The translations under genes were made by a program, and so were the position numbers. Of a stretch of 64,000 bases of DNA, positions 10,872 to 22,579 are shown one piece after another; position 1 is the stretch's first letter; each line of letters opens with the position of its first letter. The stretch comes from Gymnopus androsaceus JB14 (lineage: Eukaryota; Basidiomycota; Agaricomycetes; Agaricales; Omphalotaceae). The notes under the pieces are model-generated. The model was not told where the DNA came from. It saw only the letters and a list, made by a program, of their open reading frames with translations, and searched no databases. The stretch lies in assembly GCA_009733575.1 (NCBI GenBank), contig ML769714.1, positions 1 to 64,000 of the forward strand, read 5' to 3'.

Positions 10872-13800
10872 TCAGTCCTCAATGCAGTGAATCCAATTCT
10901 CTCCATATACGCAGTCCACCAATGAAATTGTGGTGTATCCCTTTTGAGACATAGTACATGTGTTCTGTGACCTCCTTAAAAGTTGATAAAATTGTGGAGG
11001 AATCCAAATTAAATCATGCGGGAAATCTGGGAACTTGATCCAGCCATTGTCAGAGAGAGTCCAATTATGGTGGGCTAAACACTGAGGTTAGAATAAATCA
11101 TTGGGTGAAAAAGGAACTACCTTGAAATGATTGTTGGTTGTAATGGTCTTTAGAAGCCATATCAATTGGAGTGCTAGAAGCGGTGTCTAAAATATCCAGT
11201 GTATTGTCCATGGACCCAGGTACAATGTTGACTACATTTTCAACAAGATGGTTATGGTCTGGCAGCTGAGCACCAGTAGTGGCATCCCAGATCCTCACTG
11301 TCTTGTCAACTGAGCCAGATACAATCCTGGATCCATCAGATGAAAAAGCTACTGAATTGACTGAATAGTCATGGCCCTGCAGTGGATCACCAATCTGAGT
11401 ACCAGTAGTAGCATCCCAAATCCTCATTGTGTTGTCATATGAGCCAGATACAATTCTGGTTCCATCAGGTGAAAAGGCTACTGAATTGACTGAATAGTCA
11501 TGGCCATACAGTGGATCACTAATCTGAGCACCAGTGGTGGCATCCCAGATCCTCACTGTCTTATCATCTGAGCCAGACACAATCCTGGTTCCATCAGGTG
11601 AAAAGGCTACTGAACTGACTGAATGGTCATGACCATGCAGTGGATCACCAATCTGAGCACTAGTAGTGGTATCCCAGATCCTCACTGTGTTATCATATGA
11701 GCCAGACACAATCCTGGTTCCATCAGGTGAAAAGGCTACTGAATTGACCCAATGTTCATGTCCACTCAGTAGATCACCAATCTGAGTGCCAGTAGTGACA
11801 TCCCAGATCCTCACTGTCTTGTCATCTGAGCCAGACACAATCCTGGTTCCATCAGGTGAAAAGGCTACTGAACTGACTGAATGGTCATGACCATGTAGTG
11901 GATCATCAATTTGAGTGCCAGTGGTGGGATCCCAGATTCTCAATGTGTTGTCATTTGAGCCAGATACAATCCTGGTTCCATCAGGTGAAAATGCTACTGA
12001 ACTGATTGAATAGTCATGACCATGCAGTGGGTCACCAATTTGAGCACCAGTAGTAGCATTCCAGATCCTCACTGTCCTGTCATCTGAGCCAGACACAATC
12101 CTGGTTCCATCTGGCGAAAAGACTACTGAACTGACTGAATAGTCATGGCCATGCAGTGGATCACCAATCTGAGCACCAGTAGTGATATCCCAGATTCTCA
12201 CTGTGTTGTCATTTGATTCGCCAGGCAAAACCCTGATTCTATCAGGTGAAAAGGCCACTGGATAGACACTTTCATCACCACTCTTTGATAATAATACATC
12301 ATTGGGTTGATGTGCTAGAGACTCTATCCTGAGAACCCTCTTCAACTTGGGCATACATCCCAAACTGTTTGACCAAAAAGGCATTATACTCAGATACAAA
12401 TGTGGTGTTCTCCCCTGTACTTCACCACTTGAAAATTGCAACAATAGATTCTGGAGGTATATTATTATTGGTCTTGCTTTTGATGTGGTATCAGAATATG
12501 ACAATTTCTGTTGTAATTTAAGTATTTCACCACCAATTATAATGACCTGTGATACTAACCTTGAGTATGGAATGCATTGTTTCTCCACATTGTTTTAATA
12601 GGCCCAGTAAACTCATGGCTTCAATCCAATATACCCCTTTTGCCTTCAAAAACCTTTCCAATGTTTGAATATTGTTCTCTTGGATTTCACATTTGATGAA
12701 ATGATAGCTCCAGAACTGGCAGGAATATTGAAGGGCTTTTCCTATACATGCTTCAACTCTCTCATCAAAGCTAGGGATATCCTTATCTACTATGAATGAT
12801 GAAGGAAGGTCACAAATGTTAAACCTCAATTGCTCCATTATGTTGAAACATCCATTGGCCAGCTGCATATTCTGAGCCTTGGGTTGATATGTAGCCCCCT
12901 TAACAGCTTTCACTCTTTCAAGAAACTGAGGAAAAGAGGCATGGAAGGAAAAAATGCAATCATCCTGAGTTGAAATATAGAAGACTGCCTGCAATTTCTC
13001 CATCAGATGTGTTACCACCTCTGTTTCAATGACCAAGAGCTTGGCAATAATGTCACATGTTACTGGACGTCCCACAGTAATGATTGTATACATGATGTTC
13101 CAGTGTTCCTCTGCTTCTCCGGAGCTCCTTTTTTTTGGAATACCATTTTTAATAACTTCAACATATAGTTGATCTAAGTCTTCAGGATTTTCACTCTTTT
13201 CGAGAAAGTCTTTGAGTCTCCTCTTCTGCCATGATACAATATCTCCTTCCTTTACAAATTTGACCACAGTTGATGCATAAATGAACAGTGCTCCAGAAAG
13301 AGTTGTAAGCCTCTGCAGCTGCTCCTTTGAGGGAGATATGCCATCCAACTCATGAGTGACATAGGTTAATATATCTTTCTGTACTTGACTTTTTTTAACC
13401 TCATGAAGAATAATTTTTCCCACTTTAAGGATTGATCCAGTATTCAGTTGGCTCTCTGAGAGCATAAGCTGCTGGATTGCTTGTTCTGGGCGACTGGTAA
13501 ACAGAAATTTCAGTCCTGGGAATTCCTTTTGCTGGATTGCAAATATGAGAGGTTTGAGGACTGAATATACACCCTCACATTCATCCAAAGCATCTATAAC
13601 TATAAGTAGAGTATGTGCTACCATATTTCCAGACTTGGTAACTGCCTTCCAAGGATTAACTAAGAGTGCTTTGACTTGATGATCTGGCTTCTTTGAAGCT
13701 GGATCAAGATTTCCACTCAAAATACTCCTAAGTGACATGGCAAATGTTTTAGAGAAACTTGCCAGCTGGTATGCCAAGGTAGGGATAATTAAGCGGTAAT

Positions 13801-14916
13801 CTCTGCATTCTGGAATCTGCCTAGAGCAGAAGAAAGTTCCGGCAAGAACATTTTCTTCCTTAAGTCTATCACAGATTGTCATTGCAATTGTGCTTTTGCC
13901 TGTGCCAGCCATTCCCCAAATCCAATAGGCTGATGGCATACTGTCAGGTTCAGAACTAATTGCCCATTTCTCAATGTCTGCAAGGATGTTTTCCCTTGTA
14001 CCTGGGCAGCACACCCTCCTAGTAAAGTTGAGACCCATGTCTGCATCATGGTATGCCTGAGTTGAGTGTTTCATCTGTCCCAGAGCAACTTCCTGCTCTC
14101 ATAGTTTATGATTTTGCCAATCTTACTTATATTTACAATCTCACCTTTAGAATTTCAACAGTGTTTCTCTCTGCAGTGAATAGAACCTCAATCTAAATGT
14201 GATCAACTAAAGGCATTCAACTTCAGAGATACAGATTTTACCTTGCATTGCTCATATGCATTGTGAATTTTGGTTTTGAATTCTTGAACTCTTTCAGTAA
14301 TGTGTTCAGACTGAACTGTTCTTTGGAAGAGACCACTGCTCTGTTGCTGTTTAACCTCTTGGCCAATAGCATCCAATTGACTGCAAAGTGCTCAACACAT
14401 AATTTTATTGTAGTGACTATGCTGAACCTACTCAATCAAAACTTGAACAGCTTGGTTAGATCCCAAGTTCTCTGGAGACAGATATGGCTCCAGAAATCTG
14501 GTGCGGGAAGCCAAATCCTTGGCCAAACTTTGCAGTTGCTCAGTATTTCCTGATACATCCTGTAAAAATGATTGTTACAACTGTCAAAACAATACGAAAG
14601 ATGATAATCACACCTTATAAATATTAATACATTCACATATTCCATATATAGCAGCCTGCAAAGGTGGAAACGGCGCTGATGCCTCTTTTAACACTTTCAG
14701 AGCAGTATCAAAGGTGTCCAGAATAGCAGCTCCAATATCTTTATGTTCCAGTGAGCCTGGTACTGATGTAGACATGGGCTGATTCCCAGCTGCAGGGCTT
14801 GCGTCTGGAGTAAGAGCCATTGCCGAACTTGGGATAGGTGTTGCACTGTGACTTTTGTCTTTTTTAGGCTTGAAGATTCTACCAAGATGACTAACAAGAT
14901 GATTTCTTCGATCCAT
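10872..14916 (-). CDS. NACHT-WD40 STAND (NLR-like) protein
   Basis: Seven exons join in frame: 14916-14614, 14559-14432, 14380-14242, a 24-nt microexon 14168-14145, 14092-12560, 12507-11121 and 11074-10872. They encode about 1,238 residues. The N-terminal helical region ends in a segment like SGLFQRTVQSEHITERVQ. The NACHT NTPase follows: Walker A GMAGTGKST, Walker B LLIVIDALDEC and a TSRPE sensor, then a winged-helix-like region (FHASFPQFL). The C-terminus has about eight WD40 repeats and a short cap exon with WIPP, a form common at the end of fungal NACHT-WD40 proteins. Such proteins act in non-self recognition and programmed cell death (HET-E class) or in unknown sensing roles; the ligand here cannot be read. 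The start at MDRRNHLV was chosen as the first ATG close to the conserved part; an earlier in-frame ATG exists. No frameshift or stop. Confidence 0.88.
11247..12258 (-). repeat. High-identity WD40 repeat array
   Basis: About eight tandem units of 43 codons (129 bp), each close to AFSPDGTRIVSGS-D-TVRIWD. Differences are concentrated at a few positions, such as the residues after SGS (D/N/Y/V) and in GHD(Y/H)S(V/I). The strong internal conservation suggests concerted evolution by repeat exchange, as described for HET-type NLR proteins. Confidence 0.85.
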
Positions 14917-16924
14917 GATGATTTGTATGTCTGGCAGGGAGATAGATGATGGGGGTTTGCAGACGATCCTGGAACAAGCTGCATTCATCTTATGTCGTGT
15001 TTGATATGTACACATGTAAAGATAGAGTTCAGTCCTATTGTTGATCAGAAACATGCATCATGTCATTGCAGTCTACGGTATAAGTGCCAGTTTTTCATGA
15101 CCATCAGCAAAGCTCGGGCATTCTGTAAAAGTTCCACAGCACTATAGAGCCCATAGCAAGTGTAACCTCTGTACAGAACTATGGGATCTATGGAGTGCTG
15201 TGGAGTGCTCTCGGAACAACATATCTCTCAGGAATGACTGACATGGGAATATAAATAGATACCTGTTACTATGACAGCGCAACCCAGTGCTATGAATGTT
15301 ACGAACACTTTATCTTATCTCATGCCACATGGACTATTACTTATCTGTTTCTTCTATTTTCGTATATCTCGGCGCTTACTTAAGCGCGCACTCGTTTAGG
15401 CACGTGGCTGTATTATGTTGTAAGTTAATTACTTCTCTCCTAGTCATTGTAGAAACTTATTCATTGGAATTGATTTGGTTGGGACAAGTAAATGCGGATA
15501 AAACTATTGAGAAACCCTGATTTTTGCAGAAACCCCTGATGACTATGGGAGAACCCGTGTATGCACGGCCATGGGCCGGATTAGCTAATCCCGACCCCTA
15601 CATTTTTCCGGTCTGGGCCAACGCGCGTCGCGTACCGCGTACCGTGTAGGTGACTCACGGCCAACTATTTTGTGCGCTGCTGCATGGCAGATTTCAGCAA
15701 TACTGATAGTCTTCATTGTTGCCCAAATAATGGATGGAATAGGAACTACGCTTAGTACATGATAATGAGTCTGTCCCTCAGCCCTCTCGAGTCTCATCAC
15801 CGGAATATTTTAGAGTGTTGTTACATTGGAACTTGACGCGTATTGGCAAGTTTGATACGCAATGTCTCTGAATTATTAGCCATGAAGGGTTCTTACTTAT
15901 AGATCTGCCTTTAAGACCTCCTACTTCGAAGTTCACTGAGTCCTGGGCATAAGATGGTGAACTGTGAGAGCTCTCTGAGCTGAAAACATGGTGATAAACT
16001 GAATAAAATGAATTTATTACAATGGTAAGGTGTTAAGAATGATAGAGTCTATGGCCAGCGCTGACCCAATGATGAGGAAAGGTAAAGAGCAAAAGTGTCG
16101 AAGCGCCCAGGGAGCGCCCAGGAAAGTGGAACATCCGGCCGGGCAGCGGCCAAATCAACAGAAACCTTAGAATGACATTTGCATAGGGTTTCCCGAGAAA
16201 CCTAGGGTTCCTGGCGAAAACGGGGTTTCTCAATAGTTTTATCCAGTAAATGCGATCCAATTCGAATAAGCTTTCAGCTATGATGCGACTCGTCCCTGGC
16301 CAGTGCATGAGGCTGACGTGTGCTGTTCATTCTCTCTTGTCTGTAAAGGTTTGACATCCTATCAGTCTGAGCCTCAAGAGGACGCGACAGGAGTCGCCAT
16401 TACTGCAGTAACCAGTTTCCATCTCCCACGCAAAGCTTATAGTTTGAATGGATAATTCTATTAGACAACCCTTGAAACGACCCTGAAACACCGGAGTTCT
16501 AATGGGTCACAAACTTAATCAAAAAGTCGGTCAAGAATAATGTGGCAGAATGTGGCTGCATGTACTTAGCGACAAAGGCCATATTAGAATTCTTCAATTC
16601 ATTCACCTACCACCAGAACTGGATTGCTTTCGTCACCTCAGGATTTTTGGCGGCTGTAAAGGGTGGGAGAGCAGGGAAAATGATTGGGGGCAGGCCGCAA
16701 GCGGCGAGGGTCGAACCTTCAAACGAAAACAGATACATTCCGTAAATGACGGAAACAGATATATTTGGGTAGGCACGGACCTTAACGTACGCAGAGTTAA
16801 AGCGAAAATGGTGAATCGGGAATTGTATTACCTTTCTGAATATATTTAAGTTTCATATATCCTATCATCCTTTCACATCCCGCCCAAACCACTCACTGTT
16901 CTTCCCCACACCAGAAACTTCACG
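14917..16924. other. Gene-free interval with an imperfect hairpin
   Basis: No credible gene. Arms at 15134-15156 and 15179-15203 (CCACAGCACT... and ...AGTGCTGTGG) form an imperfect hairpin about 220 bp upstream of the chosen NACHT-WD40 start. Near 16455 lies one end related to the element at 8070-9063. The segment 16860-16924 is the likely promoter and leader of the next gene. Confidence 0.45.
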
Positions 16925-18688
16925 ATGTCGGGCCTTTCTCCAGCAGAGCAGGCCCAGATTAATATTTCAGTTGGAGCAGTGGTAGGTCTCTTCTAAATTT
17001 GAGGAAACTTAACTAACAGATTACGTCAGGTTGTCAGCAACTACCTTTCGGTTCGTACAAGGCTCTAATCTCATGAATTGAGCTCAAGTAATGTTATTAC
17101 AGTACTTAACAATGGGTATCGTGCTTTCTGCCGGTGAGTGCTTGAGCGTACTGGTTTCATATTGACGGTATTTAATTCACCAGCATGGACCTATTTCTCA
17201 AAGTTCCCCAATGATACACGGTGGCTCAGAGCACTCGTGGTTCTGTGTGTCAGCTTGTGCATTGGTGACACGATTGCAACTGGTCGGCATCATTTCACGA
17301 ATCGGAGCTTCGAACCTACTGATATTATTGCACTGGCAGGTGTCTGGAGTTATGACTGGGCTGTCGCAAATTACGGGAGTGAGTCTCGGGATACATTCTA
17401 TTGTTAACTTACTATATATATATAACCATCTTTGCTCTTCAGATCCCGCTGCTACGACGTTCATCCCTTGGGCGGTCGTCGTTGAACCTTTCTTCTTGTG
17501 CGATAGCGGTTGCATTTTTGTTACAGTGCTTGCGTTAATGGCTAACGGATTACCGTTTGCAGGGCAACGTGTGGTCTCAGTGTGCAGCTCTTCTATGCGT
17601 GGCGACTTTGGACAATGACCATGAGAAAGAACTGGATTCTACCTGGAGTGATAGGATGTCTCTCCATATTGGGCTGGTGTATGGAATTTTGCTTGAAGTT
17701 GCCTCTTCATCTAACAAATACATAAATATCCTTAATCTCCACAGGTATCGTTTGCCGGCAAGTATACACTCTAGCAACACACAAACTGACCTCAGATCTC
17801 AGCCTCCTCCTGTAAGTGCATGACTCATTTGGAATTTACCAGTTCAACTGCTGATCGATCGTCAGACCCATAGGCTGGATTTGGCTGGGGGGTTCAGTGT
17901 AAGATGTTGTTTTCCATTATTTAAAATCTATAAGTACTGAGGCTCAATGTTCACTAGCGCCGCGGATGTCTTAATCACGACCTCAATGATTTACTACCTT
18001 GATCTCCGTTTCAGAATCAAGCGGCAAAAGATGCAACAAAACCAAGCCAGTTACCATGCTCCACGGTATTCGGTCCCAGATCCCTCAGGCGTCCCTGTTA
18101 ATTTTCTTCTTCGTCAGACGCTTCCGTCGACTCATTGTCCGGACAGTGGAATGCAACCTTCTCTCCCTTTTTGCTCAAGCCTTTGCTATTGGTCTGGTCA
18201 ATCATGGCAGCATCGGATTTTATTTTGGTACGTCCAATTCATCCTGAAGTTAAATACCTACTTAACCTCATCTTGCCTTGTTAGTCATGGCGGACATGAT
18301 GCTCGCCAAATTTTATACATTCTCTCTATTTGTTTCTTGTACGGTTTCCCCTTCCTTATTCTCTCCCCAGCACGATTACCCTCTGTTTATTAAATCCCCT
18401 CCTACAGTGAACATTCGTCACTCTGAAAATGACCATGGGACCAGCGAAGGAGGGTTCTTTTCATTCAGAGGAAGAGGAGGCGTCGATTCAACTGCTCTCA
18501 GCGATCTCCATAGCACCGTTGGATTTCCCAGCACACAGGTCACCGTTGACATCCAGTTAGTCCATTTACGCATCCCAGTGGGCACCCAAGACCTCACTGA
18601 ACATTCCTATTTAGACAAGAAACGACTCCAAATTGGTACAAGAAGGGACCGGCGTTCAATGCCGATGTGCTCAGTGAATTGGAGATAA
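16925..18688 (+). CDS. DUF6534 multi-pass membrane protein
   Basis: An intron-rich gene typical of Agaricomycetes. The ATG at 16925 starts MSGLSPAEQAQ, and about ten short introns can be placed in frame. Key segments in order: a first membrane span (LTMGIVLSAAWTYF), FPNDTRWLRALVVLCVSL, an acidic/aromatic loop SYDWAVANYGNPA, VQLFYAWRLWT, PGVIGCLSILGW, GGSVAADVLITTSMIYYL, a basic loop, RRLIVRTVECNLLSLFA, and VMADMMLAKFYTFSLFVSLN. This order matches the DUF6534 family: seven-span integral membrane proteins, very numerous in mushroom genomes, function unknown. A hydrophilic tail follows to the stop at 18686-18688. The last part of the tail is less certain because a further intron is possible. Confidence 0.82.
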
Positions 18689-19769
18689 ATATTGGGTTGT
18701 CGCCAGTGCGGTGAGGTACTACTTGAACGGTAAAACTCGATATGAGTATGGCTTGAGTTGTACTAGTCAAAATTTTGCTATCGAAGAACGAGTTTAACCT
18801 GCTTGCCCGGCATTCTCTTGCGTTCTATTCTATTTCATATCTTTCCATTAATCTTTTTTGTGGTCAGATTAATCTGCTTACTAAAGGAGGAGACTAGGAG
18901 ACTATGTTGGCGTAGTGGTGCACCGTTTCCTTAGCTGTAATAAACTTCCATCCTTCCTTGGTGTTGGGAGTGTAATATGGTTTCCGATCTACTGTTGTAC
19001 ACTTGGGTGTTTTGTTCTTGACATCTGTTACCTCACTTATCGTGATACTGTACTTGTCTCTTTATTCCGAGTCCATTTTAGGTACTTATTTACTTTACGA
19101 TTCGATATATTTTAAGATAACTACTTTCTATGAACACGTACGGTCCTACTCTCATCACGACCGTGTTATAATTCGACCAGTCAAAGTCAGTTGACCGCAG
19201 TCTATGGAACGACTTGACGGCGCTATTGTTCTCTTACATATATACTATATATAGGGATGCTCTTCTTTTGTCTCTTTCCCTTCGTCCAGCATCTCACATG
19301 ATGCATGCAGACTTGTTTCTGCTGTTTTCTTTGTTTTTCCTTCCCCCATACGTAGCTACTCCTAGTTCTTGTTCGCTTAGTTTGTGCTTAGTACTTAGTC
19401 CTCTTGCAGTGCTGCTTTCAGCCTCGTTCAAGTTCAGTCTTCATAGCTCTTGCGGGTTCACTCGTTGGCATGCTCGAACAATCGCCGCTTTAGGCCAATA
19501 CTCATATTCACTTAATAAACTTCATTACTCATATCCCTCTCGGTCTCCCTTCAATGAGGAGCACGCATAGAGTGGACCGCAGTCGACGAGTACTCTCCCG
19601 AGACCAATTCTTCTAAATCCGTTGCAGGAAACTTGCAGAAAGCATTTTTCAGCAGCTGAGAACAATAAAAACCCTCATATAACCGAGGGTAGCAGCAGAG
19701 ATGGTACACGGTGGGGCTTGAAAATCGGTAGGTTGGATCCTCCTGTTCTCCGCTAACCGGTTCATCCGT
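18689..19769. other. Gene-free stretch, possibly LTR-derived
   Basis: No supported gene. Between about 19160 and 19570 there is a TATA-like box (TATATATAGG near 19250), pyrimidine-rich sequence and an AATAAA near 19511, as in a retrotransposon LTR. The direct repeat GACCGCAGTC occurs near 19193 and 19574. Terminal dinucleotides are not convincing. Confidence 0.3.
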
Positions 19770-20247
19770 CAAAGATACACATCCAAGGGCAGACTTTGGC
19801 TTCCAGAGATCCATTCTCTAACCTATTCAAATTCTCCGGACTCTTCTCTGATTGAATAATCGTGTAGTTCGAGGCAAAATTTGGACCACAGGAGTGGAAA
19901 GCCTTTCTCCAAGCTATGCACACACGACAGAGGACGAATGTACGGCAGGCGATATCGTAACTAGATTCTCAACCTTCCTCGGGAACACATGTCAGTTCGA
20001 GGATTTTGGAGAGAAGTTCCTGTGACATTCGACGGACGATGTTTCGAACAAAGCAATCTCGATGAGCTTTGCATCTTCGCCAACTCGGAGATCTGAGCCT
20101 CATCCTTGCATGCACGCTGAGCTTGTTTCGAGACTGTCCACCTTAAATTCCACTTCGGAGATTCGAGCTCGAAGATAAGATATACTGCCTGAAGATATAC
20201 CGGCTCCTCAGTGCGAGGCTGAGATAGATACTAAAATAGTGTGACAT
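19770..20247 (-). pseudogene. F-box gene relic (5' part only)
   Basis: Read on the minus strand it matches the 5' third of the F-box genes at 24324 and 26314: a start MSHY-, the coiled-coil leader, the F-box region and the EWIS-SQSLPLDVYL segment. The frame is broken repeatedly and nothing follows. The sequence next to it, about 20325-20400, repeats the region around the MOB gene 3' end (compare 22515-22585). Remnant of a duplicated block. Confidence 0.7.
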
Positions 20248-20764
20248 TTCGAGAATAAGCAAGTAGCTGGTTGAGTAAGAGGTGTAAAAGCCGTCGGCTA
20301 GGAACAAAGAAGTTCAACGAAAGCATAACACAATCGACGAAAACGGTATCAGCTGTATCTCAGCCTCCTGCACATTCAACTCCTCAGCTTCCGCATGCTT
20401 TATGTTGTTCGCTAGCCATTTCGATTTTTTGTAGGCGAAATTCAAAGAATCATGAGCCTTTAGTGGTTTGAACTCTTGTTTGGCCTTCGAATGCGAGCGA
20501 ATTAGGCACTTAACAATTGTCAAAGTAGAGTGGTCAAAGCGAGCTCTACTGAACTGTTTAGATTGTACTACTACCAGACTCGTCATGAGTTGAAACATCA
20601 ATGTAATTTTACCTAACAATGAGCATGATATATGCTGGTATCAAGCAGTCGTAGATTGGCATCAGAATCGGTATACTAAGAAAACTTGGGTTTTAGCCAA
20701 TTTATGTACAACGGGTTTAACTTTCAACCATACTAAGCATTGAATAAGCAAACACAAAAAAAAA

Positions 20765-22362
20765 TCATGCATAAGCACTTCCTTCATAGTTACAAAACTC
20801 TACATCCAAGCCCGTCAACCCACAGACAGATGCGATTTCCACTGGCGCGTTGCGGTATCCCCTCAGAGTTACCTTCTGTAACCGCTGTAACCCGCTACGG
20901 TCAAATGCCAGTTGCGAGTCAATATCAACAGACTCATCCATGTCTGGCCACCACCTAGAAAGAATCATGGCTGCCAATTCCTTGGGATAGATTGCATTGT
21001 CATTGCAGAACTGATCTGGTTGCAATGTAAGAGTGGTGAGATTTGGAAGAAGATCACGATGGTCTTTAGTATATGTCAATGCTTGGAGTAGAGGATCAAT
21101 GTTCAATGAAAAGCGTTCAATATGTAATGCTTTGATTTCGGGAAGGAGTGAGAGTGCTGCAGTCAATTCCTCTGTGAAGAGCTGATCATCCTGCGCGCTG
21201 AAATTCTGCAGTGTCAATGAAGACAACGCTGTTGCAGAACGGCGCTGAAAGCAAGACAAATCCGCAAAAGGGTAACAAAAGCGCCTCCCCATTGGCAAAG
21301 AGTGAGCTTTTCAAGCAGAGGTGCAGTAAGGCAGGACAAGACGATTGCACCCCGCCGCGCACTACATGAGAACTGACTTGGAGCGACTTTAGTGTGGGTA
21401 GAAGGAAGAAATGGTTGGTAGGGAATCGGAGATTCCTGGCATATGACTGAGACCAATTAATGACGAGGTGGACAAGCCCCTTGCACCGAGGTAATAAGTC
21501 CCTATAGTCGGGTGGGTTATGTATCTTCAACGAGTTCAGTTGTTCTGCAGGCAGTAGCAACAGTTCCGCAAAAGAGTGGTCGGCCACAATATCGGCATAT
21601 CGTAATTTGGGTGCACCTATGAGCATGTAGATTTTGTCAGGAGAGTACTGACGATCAAGAGGAAAGCACGAAAGAGATATTTCCTCCAGTAGAGGAAAGG
21701 AGGACTGGGGTAAACTTTGGAAAAAGGGAAGATATGATTGATAATTATCGCACACAGAGAGATTCAATAATCGAATTCTATGATGGGTGGATAAGACAGT
21801 TTCCAAGATTTCGGTGACCGAGAAAGATCCATATGTGACGTAAAAGATACACGTCCAAGGGCAGACTTTGGCTCCGAGAGATCCATTCTCTAATCCATTC
21901 AAATTCTCCGGACACGTCTCTGATTCGATAAATACGCGTATCGTGGCAGAATTTGGACCACAGTCGAGGAGTAGAATGGGCAGCCTTTCTCCAAGCTATG
22001 CACACACGGCAAATGACAAATGTACGGAGGACGATATCACAACTGGATTTCCAACCGTCCTCGGGAACACACGACAGTTCGAAGATTTCAGAGAGAAGTT
22101 CCAGTGGAATTCGACGGATGGGCGAGAGGATGTTTCGAAATGAAGCAATCTCGATGAGTTGCTCATCTTTTCGACGCGTCAGCTCGGAGATCTGAGCCTT
22201 ATCCTCGCATACACCCTTGAACTGGTTTTCGAGACTCTCCAAATAAGACTCCGCTTCGGATATTCGAGCTCGAAGCAAAGATATGTCGCTTGGTCCAAGG
22301 TATATCGGCTCCTCGATGCGAGGTTGAGATAAAAAGTATGACATTTCGGAGGCTGCGGTCAA
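20765..22362 (-). pseudogene. F-box protein gene with frameshifts
   Basis: Three overlapping frames together cover a whole paralogue of the 531-residue protein at 26314. The first runs from MTAASEMSYFLSQPRIEEP through the F-box core (LSPIRRIPLELLSEIF) to LPLDVYL. The second carries the leucine-rich middle and the third the C-terminus with LSRWWPD and GLTGLDVEF. Shifts lie near 21845, 21370 and 21290. F-box proteins link substrates to SCF ubiquitin ligases through Skp1; the C-terminal leucine-rich part would bind substrate. Inactive unless the shifts are sequence errors. Confidence 0.75.
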
Positions 22363-22579
22363 GGTTCAAGCCAGGATGCGATTAAGCGCTCAAACCGCGT
22401 ACTTCGATGGAATCGATACTTCATGAAATAGTTGTCATGATCTTGATACAAGCTATGTACGAAGAAACTTGCTTGCATCAAGCAGAACAAACAAGGAGCG
22501 AAAGTGCAAACGAAAGCATAAAACAATTGACGTAAAATGTAATCAAGCCTGTATCTCAGCCTCCTGCACATTCAACTCC

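Noticed and set aside
11247..12258. Regular 129-bp repeats as a CRISPR or satellite array
   Set aside because: The units are codon-phased WD40 repeats inside an intact gene, with no spacers.
16033..16308. 91-codon minus-strand ORF
   Set aside because: No motif and no splice partners; composition looks like repeat debris.
19214..19570. 118-codon Ser/Leu-rich ORF
   Set aside because: Low complexity, overlaps the LTR-like region, no homology-like motif.
19160..19575. Possible solo LTR with TATA box and AATAAA
   Set aside because: The ends do not form TG...CA and the short direct repeats are not adjacent to them, so the call is not safe.
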